Shown here: piece by piece, positions 30,669 to 40,364 of the stretch
How positions within the stretch are numbered: position 1 is the stretch's first letter
Layout: every line of letters begins with the position of its first letter
From: Pontibacter rufus
GTDB taxonomy: Bacteria > Bacteroidota > Bacteroidia > Cytophagales > Hymenobacteraceae
DNA: 64,000 bases
Assembly (NCBI RefSeq): GCF_015694705.1
Contig: NZ_JADQDR010000001.1
Coordinates: forward strand, 248,001-312,000
Reading direction: 5' to 3'
Translations under genes and position numbers: made by a program
Notes under the pieces: generated by a model
What the model saw: only the letters and a program-made list of their open reading frames with translations
Told to the model about the DNA's origin: nothing
Database searches by the model: none

Positions 30669-31442
30669 ATGATTTTTTATAAAACTGAAGAAGAAATTGA
30701 GCTAATTCGCCAGAGTGCTGCCATACTTGGTAAAGCACATGGCGAAATTGCCCGTCTTATAAAAGCAGGTGTTACCACAGCTGCCCTGGATAAAAGAGCA
30801 GAGGAATTTATCCGTGATAATGGTGGCGAGCCTTCGTTCAAGGGTTATAATGGTTTTCCCTTTAGCCTATGCATATCTGTTAACGCTACAGTTGTGCATG
30901 GCTTCCCGAGTAACTATACTTTGAACGATGGGGATATTATCTCTGTTGATGGAGGAGTATACTATAAAGGCTTTCACAGCGACAGTGCTTATACCCATGC
31001 AGTAGGTGAGGTTAGCCCGGAAGTGCAGAAGTTGCTTACTGTAACAAAAGAGTCGCTTTATGAAGGCATTGCCAAAGCTACTGCAAATAACAGGATGGGC
31101 GATATCAGTTATGCCGTACAGCATCATGCCGAGAAGAATGGCTTTAGTGTTGTGCGTGAGCTGGTGGGGCATGGAGTAGGCAAGAGCCTGCATGAGGCCC
31201 CTGAAGTTCCCAACTATGGCAAGCGGGGAGCTGGCATAAAGTTACAAAACGGTTTGGTGCTTGCTATTGAACCTATGATTAATTTAGGTAAGAAAGGCAT
31301 CGTACAGGAAGATGATGGCTGGACTATCCGGACACGGGATAACAAGCCATCGGCTCATTTTGAGCATACGGTTGTTGTGCGGAAAGATAAGGCAGAAATA
31401 TTAACAACTTTTGAACATATAGAACAAGCTAAACAACAATAA
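30669..31442 (+). CDS. map: Methionine aminopeptidase, type I
   Basis: Removes the initiator methionine from nascent proteins in the cytoplasm. It has 257 residues. All five metal ligands of the pita-bread fold are present: Asp94, Asp105, His168, Glu201 and Glu232. There is no N-terminal SH3 or zinc extension. It is packed between secY (0 nt) and infA (0 nt). Confidence 0.98.
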   Translation: MIFYKTEEEIELIRQSAAILGKAHGEIARLIKAGVTTAALDKRAEEFIRDNGGEPSFKGYNGFPFSLCISVNATVVHGFPSNYTLNDGDIISVDGGVYYKGFHSDSAYTHAVGEVSPEVQKLLTVTKESLYEGIAKATANNRMGDISYAVQHHAEKNGFSVVRELVGHGVGKSLHEAPEVPNYGKRGAGIKLQNGLVLAIEPMINLGKKGIVQEDDGWTIRTRDNKPSAHFEHTVVVRKDKAEILTTFEHIEQAKQQ

Positions 31443-31661
31443 ATGGCGAAACAGTCATCTATCGAACAAGACGGAACAATAATTGAAGCCCTTTCGAATG
31501 CCATGTTCCGTGTGGAGCTTGAAAATGGTCATCAGGTGGTAGCACACATTTCTGGTAAAATGAGGATGCATTACATCAAGATTCTTCCCGGAGACAGAGT
31601 GAAGCTCGAAATGTCGCCTTATGACCTGACCAAAGGCAGAATTGTTTATCGATATAAATAA
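31443..31661 (+). CDS. infA: Translation initiation factor IF-1
   Basis: OB-fold factor that occupies the A site during initiation. It has 72 residues with [47 protein letters not shown]. The start immediately follows the map stop, and rpmJ starts 5 nt after its own stop. Confidence 0.98.
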   Translation: MAKQSSIEQDGTIIEALSNAMFRVELENGHQVVAHISGKMRMHYIKILPGDRVKLEMSPYDLTKGRIVYRYK

Positions 31662-31666
31662 ATACA

Positions 31667-31783
31667 ATGAAAGTCAAAGCATCAGTTAAAAAGAGAAGTG
31701 CTGAATGTAAAGTTATTCGCCGCAAGGGGAAGCTTTATGTTATCAACAAAAAGAATCCAAGATATAAACAAAGACAAGGATAA
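31667..31783 (+). CDS. rpmJ: 50S ribosomal protein L36, zinc-free form
   Basis: A 38-residue protein; my translation starts [20 protein letters not shown] and ends [10 protein letters not shown]. The zinc-binding form has Cys11, Cys14, Cys27 and His33. Here only Cys14 remains: 11 is Ser, 27 is Asn and 33 is Tyr. It is therefore the C-minus form, which does not need zinc. It lies between infA and rpsM as usual. Confidence 0.96.
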   Translation: MKVKASVKKRSAECKVIRRKGKLYVINKKNPRYKQRQG

Positions 31784-31792
31784 TTTAAAAGT

Positions 31793-32170
31793 ATGGCTAG
31801 AATAGCAGGAGTAGATATTCCGGATAATAAAAGAGGCGAAATCGCTTTAACGTACATTTATGGTATCGGGCGCAATGTGTCTGTTGCCATTTTGAACAAA
31901 GCCGGAGTGGATCTTGACAAGAAGGTGAAAGACTGGACGGAAGACGAAGCCAGTGAGATCAGAAATATTATTGCATCTGACTATAAGACAGAAGGTGTTC
32001 TCAGATCAGAAGTACAGTTGCATATCAAGCGTCTGCTGGACATTGGTTGCTACCGTGGTTTGAGACATCGTAAAGGCTTGCCTGTTCGCGGACAACGCAC
32101 CAAGAACAACTCCCGAACCAGGAAGGGTAAGCGCAAAACTGTTGCTAACAAGAAGAAGGCTACTAAATAA
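31793..32170 (+). CDS. rpsM: 30S ribosomal protein S13
   Basis: 30S head protein that contacts P-site tRNA and forms bridges B1a/b. It has 125 residues with [26 protein letters not shown] and the signature [26 protein letters not shown]. It is 9 nt after rpmJ. Confidence 0.98.
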   Translation: MARIAGVDIPDNKRGEIALTYIYGIGRNVSVAILNKAGVDLDKKVKDWTEDEASEIRNIIASDYKTEGVLRSEVQLHIKRLLDIGCYRGLRHRKGLPVRGQRTKNNSRTRKGKRKTVANKKKATK

Positions 32171-32179
32171 TATTTGATC

Positions 32180-32572
32180 ATGGCTCAGAAAAGAAAAGAT
32201 AAGGCTAAAAAGCGTGTCGTAGTTGTTGAAGCAACTGGTCAGGTGCATATCAAAGCCTCTTTCAACAATATCATTATCTCAATAACCAACAATACAGGTC
32301 AGGTAATATCTTGGGCTTCTGCTGGTAAAATGGGTTTTAAAGGTTCTAAAAAGAACACTCCTTACGCTGCTCAGATGGCCGCTTCGGATTGTGCCAAGGT
32401 TGCTCATGACCTAGGAATGCGCAAAGCTGAAGTTTTTGTAAAAGGCCCTGGCGCAGGTAGAGAGTCCGCTATCCGTACTGTGCAAAATTCCGGAATCGAG
32501 GTAACAACTATCAAAGATGTTACGCCGCTTCCTCACAACGGATGTCGTCCTCCTAAACGCAGAAGAGTTTAA
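32180..32572 (+). CDS. rpsK: 30S ribosomal protein S11
   Basis: 30S platform protein next to the E site. The ATG at 32180 ([12 protein letters not shown]) was preferred to a TTG two codons upstream. It has 130 residues with [40 protein letters not shown] and the C-terminal [15 protein letters not shown]. Confidence 0.97.
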   Translation: MAQKRKDKAKKRVVVVEATGQVHIKASFNNIIISITNNTGQVISWASAGKMGFKGSKKNTPYAAQMAASDCAKVAHDLGMRKAEVFVKGPGAGRESAIRTVQNSGIEVTTIKDVTPLPHNGCRPPKRRRV

Positions 32573-32597
32573 TTTATCTTATTACACTGATTAAATT

Positions 32598-33203
32598 ATG
32601 GCAAGATATACTGGTCCAAAAAGTAAAATCTCCAGACGCTTTAACGAAGAGATTTTCGGCCCAAGCAAAGCATTAAAAAAGAAAAGCTATCCTCCCGGGA
32701 TGCACGGTCGTGGCCGCCGGAAAAAACAGTCTGAATATTCTATTCAGCTTACTGAAAAACAAAAGGCTAAGTTCATCTATGGTGTTTTAGAGAGGCAGTT
32801 CGCTAACCTTTTTCAAAAAGCACACAGAAAAGGTGGTATTACAGGCGAAGTGCTGCTGGCTCTGCTCGAGTCCAGGCTTGATAACACTGTTTACAGATTA
32901 GGTATTGCTCCAACAAGAAGATCTGCCCGCCAGTTGGTGCTGCACAAGCACATTCTGGTAAATGGTGAACTTGTAAACATTCCGTCTTACAGCCTGAAGC
33001 CAGGTGATGTAGTGGGTGTAAGGGAAAAGTCTAAATCTCTGGAGGCGATTACCACCAGCTTATCTGTGCGTAATGCACGCCAGTATAGCTGGTTAGAGTG
33101 GGATGCTACCGAAATGGCTGGCAAGTTTGTAGCTGCACCGCAGCGCGATCAGATTCCTGAGAAAATCCAGGAGCAGCTAATCGTCGAGCTTTACTCTAAG
33201 TAA
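32598..33203 (+). CDS. rpsD: 30S ribosomal protein S4
   Basis: Assembly-initiating 16S-binding protein at the mRNA entry site, often an operon repressor. It has 201 residues with [20 protein letters not shown] and the S4 RNA-binding domain [39 protein letters not shown]. rpoA follows after 37 nt. Confidence 0.98.
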   Translation: MARYTGPKSKISRRFNEEIFGPSKALKKKSYPPGMHGRGRRKKQSEYSIQLTEKQKAKFIYGVLERQFANLFQKAHRKGGITGEVLLALLESRLDNTVYRLGIAPTRRSARQLVLHKHILVNGELVNIPSYSLKPGDVVGVREKSKSLEAITTSLSVRNARQYSWLEWDATEMAGKFVAAPQRDQIPEKIQEQLIVELYSK

Positions 33204-33240
33204 GCAGCTTAATCAATTTTTAACCTTTAACACTGCAAGT

Positions 33241-34230
33241 ATGTCAATATTAGCATTTCAAATGCCAGAGAAAGTCGTCATGGAAAAAGCCGACGACTTT
33301 CATGGGCTATTTGAATTCAAGCCGCTTGAAAAAGGTTACGGTGTAACCATCGGTAATGCGCTGCGCAGAATCCTGCTGTCCTCATTGGAAGGATATGCGA
33401 TTACGAGCGTTCGTATCCCTGGTGTACTGCACGAGTTTTCGTCTGTTGAAGGCGTGGTTGAGGATATTTCTGATATTATCCTTAACCTCAAAATGGTTCG
33501 TTTTAAGAAAACGAGCGAAGTAATTGATGATAAGATTACAGTAACCATTTCCGGTAAAGATACTTTTACTGCCGGCGATATAAATAACTTTACAACTAGC
33601 TTTGAGGTACTGAACCCGGAGCTGGTAATTTGTCACCTCGACAAAAATATTACTCTGGAAGTGGAACTTGTGCTTCAGAAAGGACGTGGTTATGTTCCTG
33701 CTGATGAGAACAAACCCGCGGATCAGGTTTTTGGACTTATCGCCATTGACGCTATTTTTACGCCAATCAAAAACGTAAAATTTAGTGTGGAGAATACCCG
33801 TGTAGAGCAGAAAACAGACTATGAAAGACTGTTGCTCGACATTCAGACCGACGGTTCCATACATCCGGAGGAAGCACTGAAAGGTGCTGCCAATATCCTG
33901 ATTCAACACTTTATGCTTTTCTCAGACAATACCATGACGTTTGAGACGGCGAAGCCCGAAGAAGAAGAGGCAGTGGATGAGGAATTGCTGCACATGCGTA
34001 AGGTATTGAAAACATCGCTGGGCGACATGGATCTCTCTGTGAGAGCGTTCAACTGCTTAAAGGCTGCCGATATCAAAACGCTTGGCGACCTGGTGCAGCT
34101 GGACATCTCGGACATGATGAAGTTCAGAAACTTTGGTAAAAAGTCATTGACTGAGCTGGAAAATCTGGTTCAGGAGAAGGGTTTGACATTTGGTATGGAC
34201 CTTTCTAAGTATAAATTAGAAGAAGATTAA
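33241..34230 (+). CDS. rpoA: DNA-directed RNA polymerase alpha subunit
   Basis: Assembly platform of RNA polymerase with a promoter- and activator-binding C-terminal domain. It has 329 residues. The N-terminal domain includes [32 protein letters not shown]. An acidic linker ([10 protein letters not shown] near 240) leads to the C-terminal domain with [21 protein letters not shown] and [13 protein letters not shown]. It lies in the alpha-operon order rpsM-rpsK-rpsD-rpoA-rplQ. Confidence 0.99.
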   Translation: MSILAFQMPEKVVMEKADDFHGLFEFKPLEKGYGVTIGNALRRILLSSLEGYAITSVRIPGVLHEFSSVEGVVEDISDIILNLKMVRFKKTSEVIDDKITVTISGKDTFTAGDINNFTTSFEVLNPELVICHLDKNITLEVELVLQKGRGYVPADENKPADQVFGLIAIDAIFTPIKNVKFSVENTRVEQKTDYERLLLDIQTDGSIHPEEALKGAANILIQHFMLFSDNTMTFETAKPEEEEAVDEELLHMRKVLKTSLGDMDLSVRAFNCLKAADIKTLGDLVQLDISDMMKFRNFGKKSLTELENLVQEKGLTFGMDLSKYKLEED

Positions 34231-34301
34231 TTCATTCTACGGCATAATTCCCGATCCCTGCAAAGGTTGATTGACGGTATGCACGTGCACAATTCAAAAT
34301 A

Positions 34302-34862
34302 ATGAGACACGGTAAAAAAGTAAATCACTTAGGAAGAACCGCTTCACACCGAAAGGCAATGTTGTCTAATCTGGCAGCATCCCTTATCCTGCACAAGCGC
34401 GTTTCTACTACAGTAGCTAAAGCAAAGGCCCTGCGCAAGTATGTGGAGCCACTGCTGACCAAATCAAAGAACGATACAACACATTCCAGAAGAACCTGTT
34501 TTGCTTACCTGCAGGACAAAGAATCTGTGAAAGAGCTTTTTGATGAAGTATCTGCTAAAATAGCAAACAGGCCTGGTGGCTATACACGCATCCTGAAAAC
34601 AGGTTACAGACTTGGTGATAACGCAGAGATGTGTGTTATCGAGCTGGTAGACTATAACGAGGACATGCTGGCTACTACCGGAACCGCAACTACAGGCGCG
34701 AAGAGAACCCGTCGTCGTTCTTCTGGTAAGAAAGCGGCTGCAGATGAAACAACGCCTGCTGCTGTAGCACCAGCTGCTGCGCCGGAAGCTACTGCAACTC
34801 CTGAAGCTCCTGCAGCGCCGGAAGCAAAAGAAACCACTGACGAGACGAAAGATGCTGAATAA
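34302..34862 (+). CDS. rplQ: 50S ribosomal protein L17 with Ala/Pro/Glu-rich tail
   Basis: Tunnel-exit protein of the 50S subunit. The first 125 or so residues are canonical ([60 protein letters not shown]). A basic patch ([15 protein letters not shown]) and a low-complexity Ala/Pro/Glu/Thr tail bring it to 186 residues. Such tails occur in other Bacteroidota L17; a role is unknown. It ends the ribosomal block; a terminator follows. Confidence 0.97.
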   Translation: MRHGKKVNHLGRTASHRKAMLSNLAASLILHKRVSTTVAKAKALRKYVEPLLTKSKNDTTHSRRTCFAYLQDKESVKELFDEVSAKIANRPGGYTRILKTGYRLGDNAEMCVIELVDYNEDMLATTGTATTGAKRTRRRSSGKKAAADETTPAAVAPAAAPEATATPEAPAAPEAKETTDETKDAE

Positions 34863-34883
34863 GCAATGTCCGTAAATATTTTA

Positions 34884-34920
34884 AAGGGGGCCGGCGTAAG
34901 TCGTGTCCCTTTTTTATTTT
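34884..34920 (+). terminator. Terminator after rplQ
   Basis: AAAGGG (34884-34889) pairs with CCCTTT (34908-34913) across an 18-nt loop, and the run TTTTTTATTTTT follows. The stem is short, but the T-run and position just after the block support a terminator. Confidence 0.65.
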
Positions 34921-35168
34921 TGTTGTTTTTGATAACCTTGCCAATTATTAACCATTTTGCCGGCTAAAGTTACCTGCATGTGCATCTTCGTTGTGCAATT
35001 TATACTTTGCCGGATAAAGGTAAAAAGAGCTTGCGATCAGGAATAGCCAGGATGAGTATAAAACAAGTATAAATAAATTAGCATAAGTGCGTAAGCATAC
35101 AGCAGGAATGTTGTGAAATTTGCCTGATTAATAATCAAACTATAAATTGAAACTTTCCCGATAGTACC
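34921..35168 (+). other. Intergenic region before carA with a spaced direct repeat
   Basis: No gene is seen. TTTGCCGGCTAAAGTTA (34956-34972) recurs as TTTGCCGGATAAAGGTA (35006-35022), 15 of 17 bases identical and exactly 50 bp apart. The spacing is near five helical turns, so paired protein sites are possible. No convincing promoter box was found for carA. Confidence 0.5.
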
Positions 35169-36275
35169 ATGAAAAAACATACATCAACAGAGGCAATTCT
35201 TTTATTGGAGGACGGAACCGTATTCAGGGGCAAGAGCCTTGGGGAAATTGGGATAACTGGTGGTGAGCTTTGTTTTAATACAGGCATGACCGGTTATCAG
35301 GAAATTTTTACTGATCCGTCCTATTACGGTCAGATAGTAATTACAACTGTTTCGCATGTCGGTAACTATGGTGTGCAGCACAAGGAAGTAGAGTCTGAAC
35401 AGGTGCAGATAAAAGGTTTGATCTGTAAAGAGTTCTCGCAGCATTTTTCCAGAAATACAGCAGAAGGATCACTACAGGGATATTTTGAAGCAGCCGGTAT
35501 TGTGGGCATTTGCGAGGTGGATACACGCGCGTTGGTGCGTCACATTCGTGATAAAGGCGCAATGAATGCTGTTATTTCCTCAGAAACAACAGACCTGGAG
35601 GAACTGCGTAAAAAACTGGCAGAAGTGCCAAGTATGGTTGGTCTCGAACTATCTTCGCAGGTGAGTACCGCTATTACATACGAGCTAAAGCCTGATGAAG
35701 TGAAGTTCAGAGTGGCTGTGCTGGATTTGGGCATCAAAAAGAACATTATAAACAATCTTGTCAGCCGTGGGTGTGAAGTAAAAATATTTCCTTACAACAC
35801 GCCTTATGAGGTAATGGAAGAATGGAACCCGGATGGATATTTTGTCTCGAACGGGCCCGGCGATCCTGCTGCCAGCACGGATGCCGTGCGTAGCGTGCAG
35901 CAAATGCTGGAAAAGAACAAACCCATGTTTGGTATTTGCCTGGGGCACCAGGTGCTGGCCGAAGCTAACGGCATCGCCACTTATAAAATGCACAACGGCC
36001 ACCGCGGGTTGAATCACCCGGTGAAAAATTTGATTACGGGGCGCTGTGAAGTAACTTCACAAAACCACGGGTTTGTGGTGGATGGTGATCAGCTGCTGAA
36101 TCACCCGCAGGTAGAGGTAACACACATCAACCTGAACGATAATACAATTGAAGGTATACGGATGAAAGGCAAACCTGCTTTTTCGGTGCAGTATCACCCT
36201 GAGTCGTCGCCGGGGCCGCACGATTCCGGCTATCTTTTCGATGATTTTATTACGCTGTTAGAACAAAATAAGTAA
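35169..36275 (+). CDS. carA: Carbamoyl-phosphate synthase small subunit
   Basis: Glutaminase subunit that supplies ammonia to CarB for carbamoyl phosphate, used in arginine and pyrimidine synthesis. It has 368 residues: an N-terminal CarA domain (ILLEDGTVFRGKSLG; GELCFNTGMTGYQEIFTDPSY) and a class I glutamine amidotransferase domain. The triad is nucleophile Cys257 in GICLGHQ, with His343 and Glu345 in YHPE. carB is not adjacent; eno follows 19 nt downstream. Confidence 0.98.
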   Translation: MKKHTSTEAILLLEDGTVFRGKSLGEIGITGGELCFNTGMTGYQEIFTDPSYYGQIVITTVSHVGNYGVQHKEVESEQVQIKGLICKEFSQHFSRNTAEGSLQGYFEAAGIVGICEVDTRALVRHIRDKGAMNAVISSETTDLEELRKKLAEVPSMVGLELSSQVSTAITYELKPDEVKFRVAVLDLGIKKNIINNLVSRGCEVKIFPYNTPYEVMEEWNPDGYFVSNGPGDPAASTDAVRSVQQMLEKNKPMFGICLGHQVLAEANGIATYKMHNGHRGLNHPVKNLITGRCEVTSQNHGFVVDGDQLLNHPQVEVTHINLNDNTIEGIRMKGKPAFSVQYHPESSPGPHDSGYLFDDFITLLEQNK

Positions 36276-36288
36276 AACTATAGATTAA

Positions 36289-37572
<1,284 letters not shown>

Positions 37573-37600
37573 TAATTTCCTGTTTAAAAATAATTATGGC

Positions 37601-37637
37601 TAAGGCTGTGGGTTATATCACTCACAGCCTTATTTTT
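37601..37637 (+). terminator. Terminator after eno
   Basis: TAAGGCTGTG (37601-37610) pairs exactly with CACAGCCTTA (37623-37632) around a 12-nt loop, followed by TTTTTG. Confidence 0.85.
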
Positions 37638-37662
37638 GTATAAGTACCTAAAGCCTATTGCC

Positions 37663-37962
37663 ATGTTGAAGCACATACCTAAAATATTCCGGAATTTCTA
37701 TTTTATCACCACGGTTCTGTTTCTGGTATGGATGCTCTTTTTCGACTCCAACGACTTTGTTACGCAGTACCAGATGAGCAAAAAGCTGGCGGATCTGGAA
37801 GAAGACAAGCAACACTACCTCGAGAAAATGGAGGAAGTGCAGAAAGATCGGAAAGAGCTGCTGGGCAACCCGGCGCTGCTCGAGAAATTTGCCCGCGAAA
37901 AGTACATGATGAAACGCCCGAATGAGGACGTGTTTATCATTGTGCCCAAAGAAGAAGAATAA
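37663..37962 (+). CDS. Septum formation initiator family protein (DivIC/FtsB-like)
   Basis: Small bitopic division protein expected to join FtsL and FtsQ-type partners at the septum. From the ATG at 37663 (MLKHIPKIFRNFYF) it has 99 residues. There is one transmembrane helix (about 11-27), then a coiled-coil segment (MSKKLADLEEDKQHYLEKMEEVQKDRKEL) and the family-typical LEKFAREKYMMKRPNEDVFII. A TTG nine codons upstream was judged less likely because it falls within the eno terminator. Confidence 0.88.
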   Translation: MLKHIPKIFRNFYFITTVLFLVWMLFFDSNDFVTQYQMSKKLADLEEDKQHYLEKMEEVQKDRKELLGNPALLEKFAREKYMMKRPNEDVFIIVPKEEE

Positions 37963-38004
37963 AGCGTTACAGATTAAGAATTCAGAGTTAAAGGTATAAT
38001 TCTC

Positions 38005-38063
38005 TGGCGCAGGCGCCCGCTTGTGCCCGGACAGCTACAAGGCAGAAGAAAGCGCCTGCGCCA
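38005..38063 (+). repeat. GC-rich inverted repeat, possible REP-like element
   Basis: TGGCGCAGGCGC (38005-38016) pairs perfectly with GCGCCTGCGCCA (38052-38063) around a 35-nt GC-rich core. No T-run follows, and a separate terminator lies 50 nt downstream. The composition differs from the AT-rich surroundings. Confidence 0.5.
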
Positions 38064-38115
38064 AAATTTGAGAAGACAAATTCAGAACAACAAAGTATAA
38101 GAACGGTAACGGAGC

Positions 38116-38145
38116 AAAGAGCAGATCTAACTGCTCTTTTTTGTT
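38116..38145 (+). terminator. Terminator after the DivIC/FtsB-like gene
   Basis: AAAGAGCAG (38116-38124) pairs with CTGCTCTTT (38131-38139) around a 6-nt loop, then TTTTGTTT. Confidence 0.85.
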
Positions 38146-38250
38146 TCATGTTGCCTCCTTCATACGCAAACCACAACACTGCCTAAATATTTGTAAATTG
38201 CACCACGTGCTGTTACCAAATGGCAGCAGCCTCACGTAATAACAGATACT

Positions 38251-40116
38251 ATGGCAAAAGTAGCAATAAACCTTTCTACCGGAGCTCTTCAGCAAGAAGA
38301 GGTAATTGTAGGTATAGATTTGGGCACCACCAATAGTCTGGTCGCTTATATCCATCCTGAAGATAAAAAGCCCATCGCAATCAACGACCAGGGCCAGGGC
38401 ACCATTGTGCCGTCAGTAGTGCATTTCACTGATACTGGCGAAACAGTTGTTGGCACTGCGGCAAAGGATTATCTTATCACAGATCCGGCTAATACAATAT
38501 ATTCTGTGAAGCGCCTGCTGGGCAAATCTTACCAGGATCTGGGCGCGCATAAAGACTATTTCGGTTATAAAGTAATTGATGATGACAGCGAAGGGCTGGT
38601 GAAAGTACGGGTAAAAAACACCTTTTACTCACCCATTGAGTTATCGGCGGAAATACTGAAGGAATTGCGCGCGCGCGCGGAGCATGCCTTGAAAACACCG
38701 GTGAACCGCGCGGTAATTACAGTGCCGGCATACTTTAACGATTCTCAGCGCCAGGCCACACGCGACGCAGGCAAACTGGCCGGGTTGGAGGTACTGCGTA
38801 TTGTGAACGAACCAACTGCGGCAGCTTTGGCATACGGCATCGGCATCGATCCGAATGAGGAAAAAACCGTAGCTGTGTATGACCTGGGTGGCGGTACGTT
38901 TGATATTTCTATTTTAAGTATACACCAGGGCATTTTCGAGGTGCTTTCTACTCATGGCGACACCTACCTGGGCGGCGATGATTTTGACCGCGCCATTATC
39001 AACCACTGGATTCAGGAGAACCAACTGATTGCCGATACCGTGAACCTGGATAAGAACCTGTCGCAGGAGTTGCGCCTGAAAGCTGAGGAAGCAAAAAAGG
39101 TATTGAGCTCGCAGCAGGTATACACCAGCAGCATAGAAGGTAAAATGGAATGCCACCTGGAACGCCATACTTTTGAAGCGCTGATAGCGCCCATTGTAAC
39201 CCGAACGATTGAAAGCTGCCGACAGGCAATGAGCGATGCTAAACTACAGCCGGAGCAGGTTGATGCTGTAATTATGGTGGGCGGCTCTACGCGTGTGCCG
39301 ATGGTGTACGAGGCCGTGTCAGAATTTTTTGGCAGGCCTGCAAACAATACCCTGAACCCGGATGAAGTGGTAGCGCTGGGCGCAGCTATACAGGCCGATA
39401 TCCTGGCCGGTAACCGCAAGGACATCCTGCTGCTGGACGTAACACCGCTCACGCTGGGCATTGAAACCATGGGCGGACTGATGGACCCGATTATCCCGCG
39501 CAACTCCAAAATACCAACCAAAGCCGGGCGCCAGTATACTACTTCCATAGACGGGCAGGTGAACATGAAAATATCTGTTTACCAGGGCGAGCGCGACGTA
39601 GTGCACGAAAACCGTAAACTGGCTGAATTTGACCTGAAAGGCATACCTGCCATGCCGGCTGGCTTTCCGAAGGTAGATGTTAACTTTATACTTAACGCTG
39701 ATGGTATCCTGAAAGTAGAGGCGATTGAGCTGCGTTCGGGCACACACCAGGAAGTAGAAGTGAAGCCGCAGTATGGGCTGACAGATGCGCAGGTAGAGCA
39801 GATGCTGCTGGACTCTATTACTCACGCCCGCGAAGATGTTAATGCCCGGATGATAATTGAGGCGCGCACCACCGCTGATCAGATGCTGTATCAGGTAGAA
39901 CGGTTTCTGGAGAAGAATGGTGAGTATTTAACAGAAGAAGAAATACAGCTGACCCGACAAAATGTACAGCAATTGAAAGACGTGCTGGCTTCCGGCGGAG
40001 ACAAAGACGCTATTTTAACTGCAGTAGATGTACTGGAAGAACAGACAAGCCCCTTTGCAGAACGCGTGATGCAGATTTCCATCAAAAAAGCCATGTCCGG
40101 TAAAAAGATAGAATAG
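38251..40116 (+). CDS. hscA: Hsp70-type chaperone HscA for Fe-S cluster assembly
   Basis: An Hsp70 ATPase that, with HscB, helps transfer Fe-S clusters from IscU. It has 621 residues. The ATPase domain shows GIDLGTTNS at 21-29, YDLGGGTFDISI and VMVGGSTRVPMV. HscA rather than DnaK is supported by the extended N-terminus, the substrate-domain stretch YQGERDVVHENRKLAEFDLKGIPAMPAG, and the end QTSPFAERVMQISIKKAMSG, all closely like E. coli HscA. The acidic disordered DnaK tail is missing. No iscS, iscU or hscB lies nearby. Confidence 0.88.
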   Translation: MAKVAINLSTGALQQEEVIVGIDLGTTNSLVAYIHPEDKKPIAINDQGQGTIVPSVVHFTDTGETVVGTAAKDYLITDPANTIYSVKRLLGKSYQDLGAHKDYFGYKVIDDDSEGLVKVRVKNTFYSPIELSAEILKELRARAEHALKTPVNRAVITVPAYFNDSQRQATRDAGKLAGLEVLRIVNEPTAAALAYGIGIDPNEEKTVAVYDLGGGTFDISILSIHQGIFEVLSTHGDTYLGGDDFDRAIINHWIQENQLIADTVNLDKNLSQELRLKAEEAKKVLSSQQVYTSSIEGKMECHLERHTFEALIAPIVTRTIESCRQAMSDAKLQPEQVDAVIMVGGSTRVPMVYEAVSEFFGRPANNTLNPDEVVALGAAIQADILAGNRKDILLLDVTPLTLGIETMGGLMDPIIPRNSKIPTKAGRQYTTSIDGQVNMKISVYQGERDVVHENRKLAEFDLKGIPAMPAGFPKVDVNFILNADGILKVEAIELRSGTHQEVEVKPQYGLTDAQVEQMLLDSITHAREDVNARMIIEARTTADQMLYQVERFLEKNGEYLTEEEIQLTRQNVQQLKDVLASGGDKDAILTAVDVLEEQTSPFAERVMQISIKKAMSGKKIE

Positions 40117-40131
40117 CAAGTATAAAGCAGC

Positions 40132-40176
40132 AAAATAAAGAGCGCCGGCAGATTATCTGCCGGCGCTCTTTATTTT
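40132..40176 (+). terminator. Bidirectional terminator after hscA
   Basis: A perfect 20-bp stem pairs 40132-40151 with 40157-40176 (core GAGCGCCGGCAG/CTGCCGGCGCTC) with loop ATTAT and A-/T-rich outer arms. It could stop transcription from hscA and from the converging leftward gene. Confidence 0.9.
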
Positions 40177-40218
40177 AAGTATAGATGATGATGTAAAGTA
40201 TAATTTATACATGAAGCA

Positions 40219-40339
40219 CAAGACATAAGTATATTAAGTACCCGGATAAAATTAAGTTGCACTATCCATAAGAGCATTATACACCGTAAATCATCGGGTA
40301 CCTTCAAATTAAACAAAACATGAAAAGTCTTATGTCTTG
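40219..40339. repeat. Nested inverted repeats in the hscA/ldh convergent gap
   Basis: CAAGACATAAG (40219-40229) is repeated inverted as CTTATGTCTTG (40329-40339). Inside, GTACCCG (40238-40244) pairs with CGGGTAC (40295-40301). The heptamer AAGTATA occurs four times between 40117 and 40233. It is a 121-bp palindromic intergenic unit with no coding potential. Confidence 0.5.
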
Positions 40340-40364
40340 ATACCTGATACTTCTGTCCTTTTAT

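Noticed and set aside
38667..38679. GCGCGCGCGCG run inside hscA
   Set aside because: In frame it encodes the normal LRARAEHAL helix of the ATPase domain; Z-DNA potential alone is not evidence of a function.
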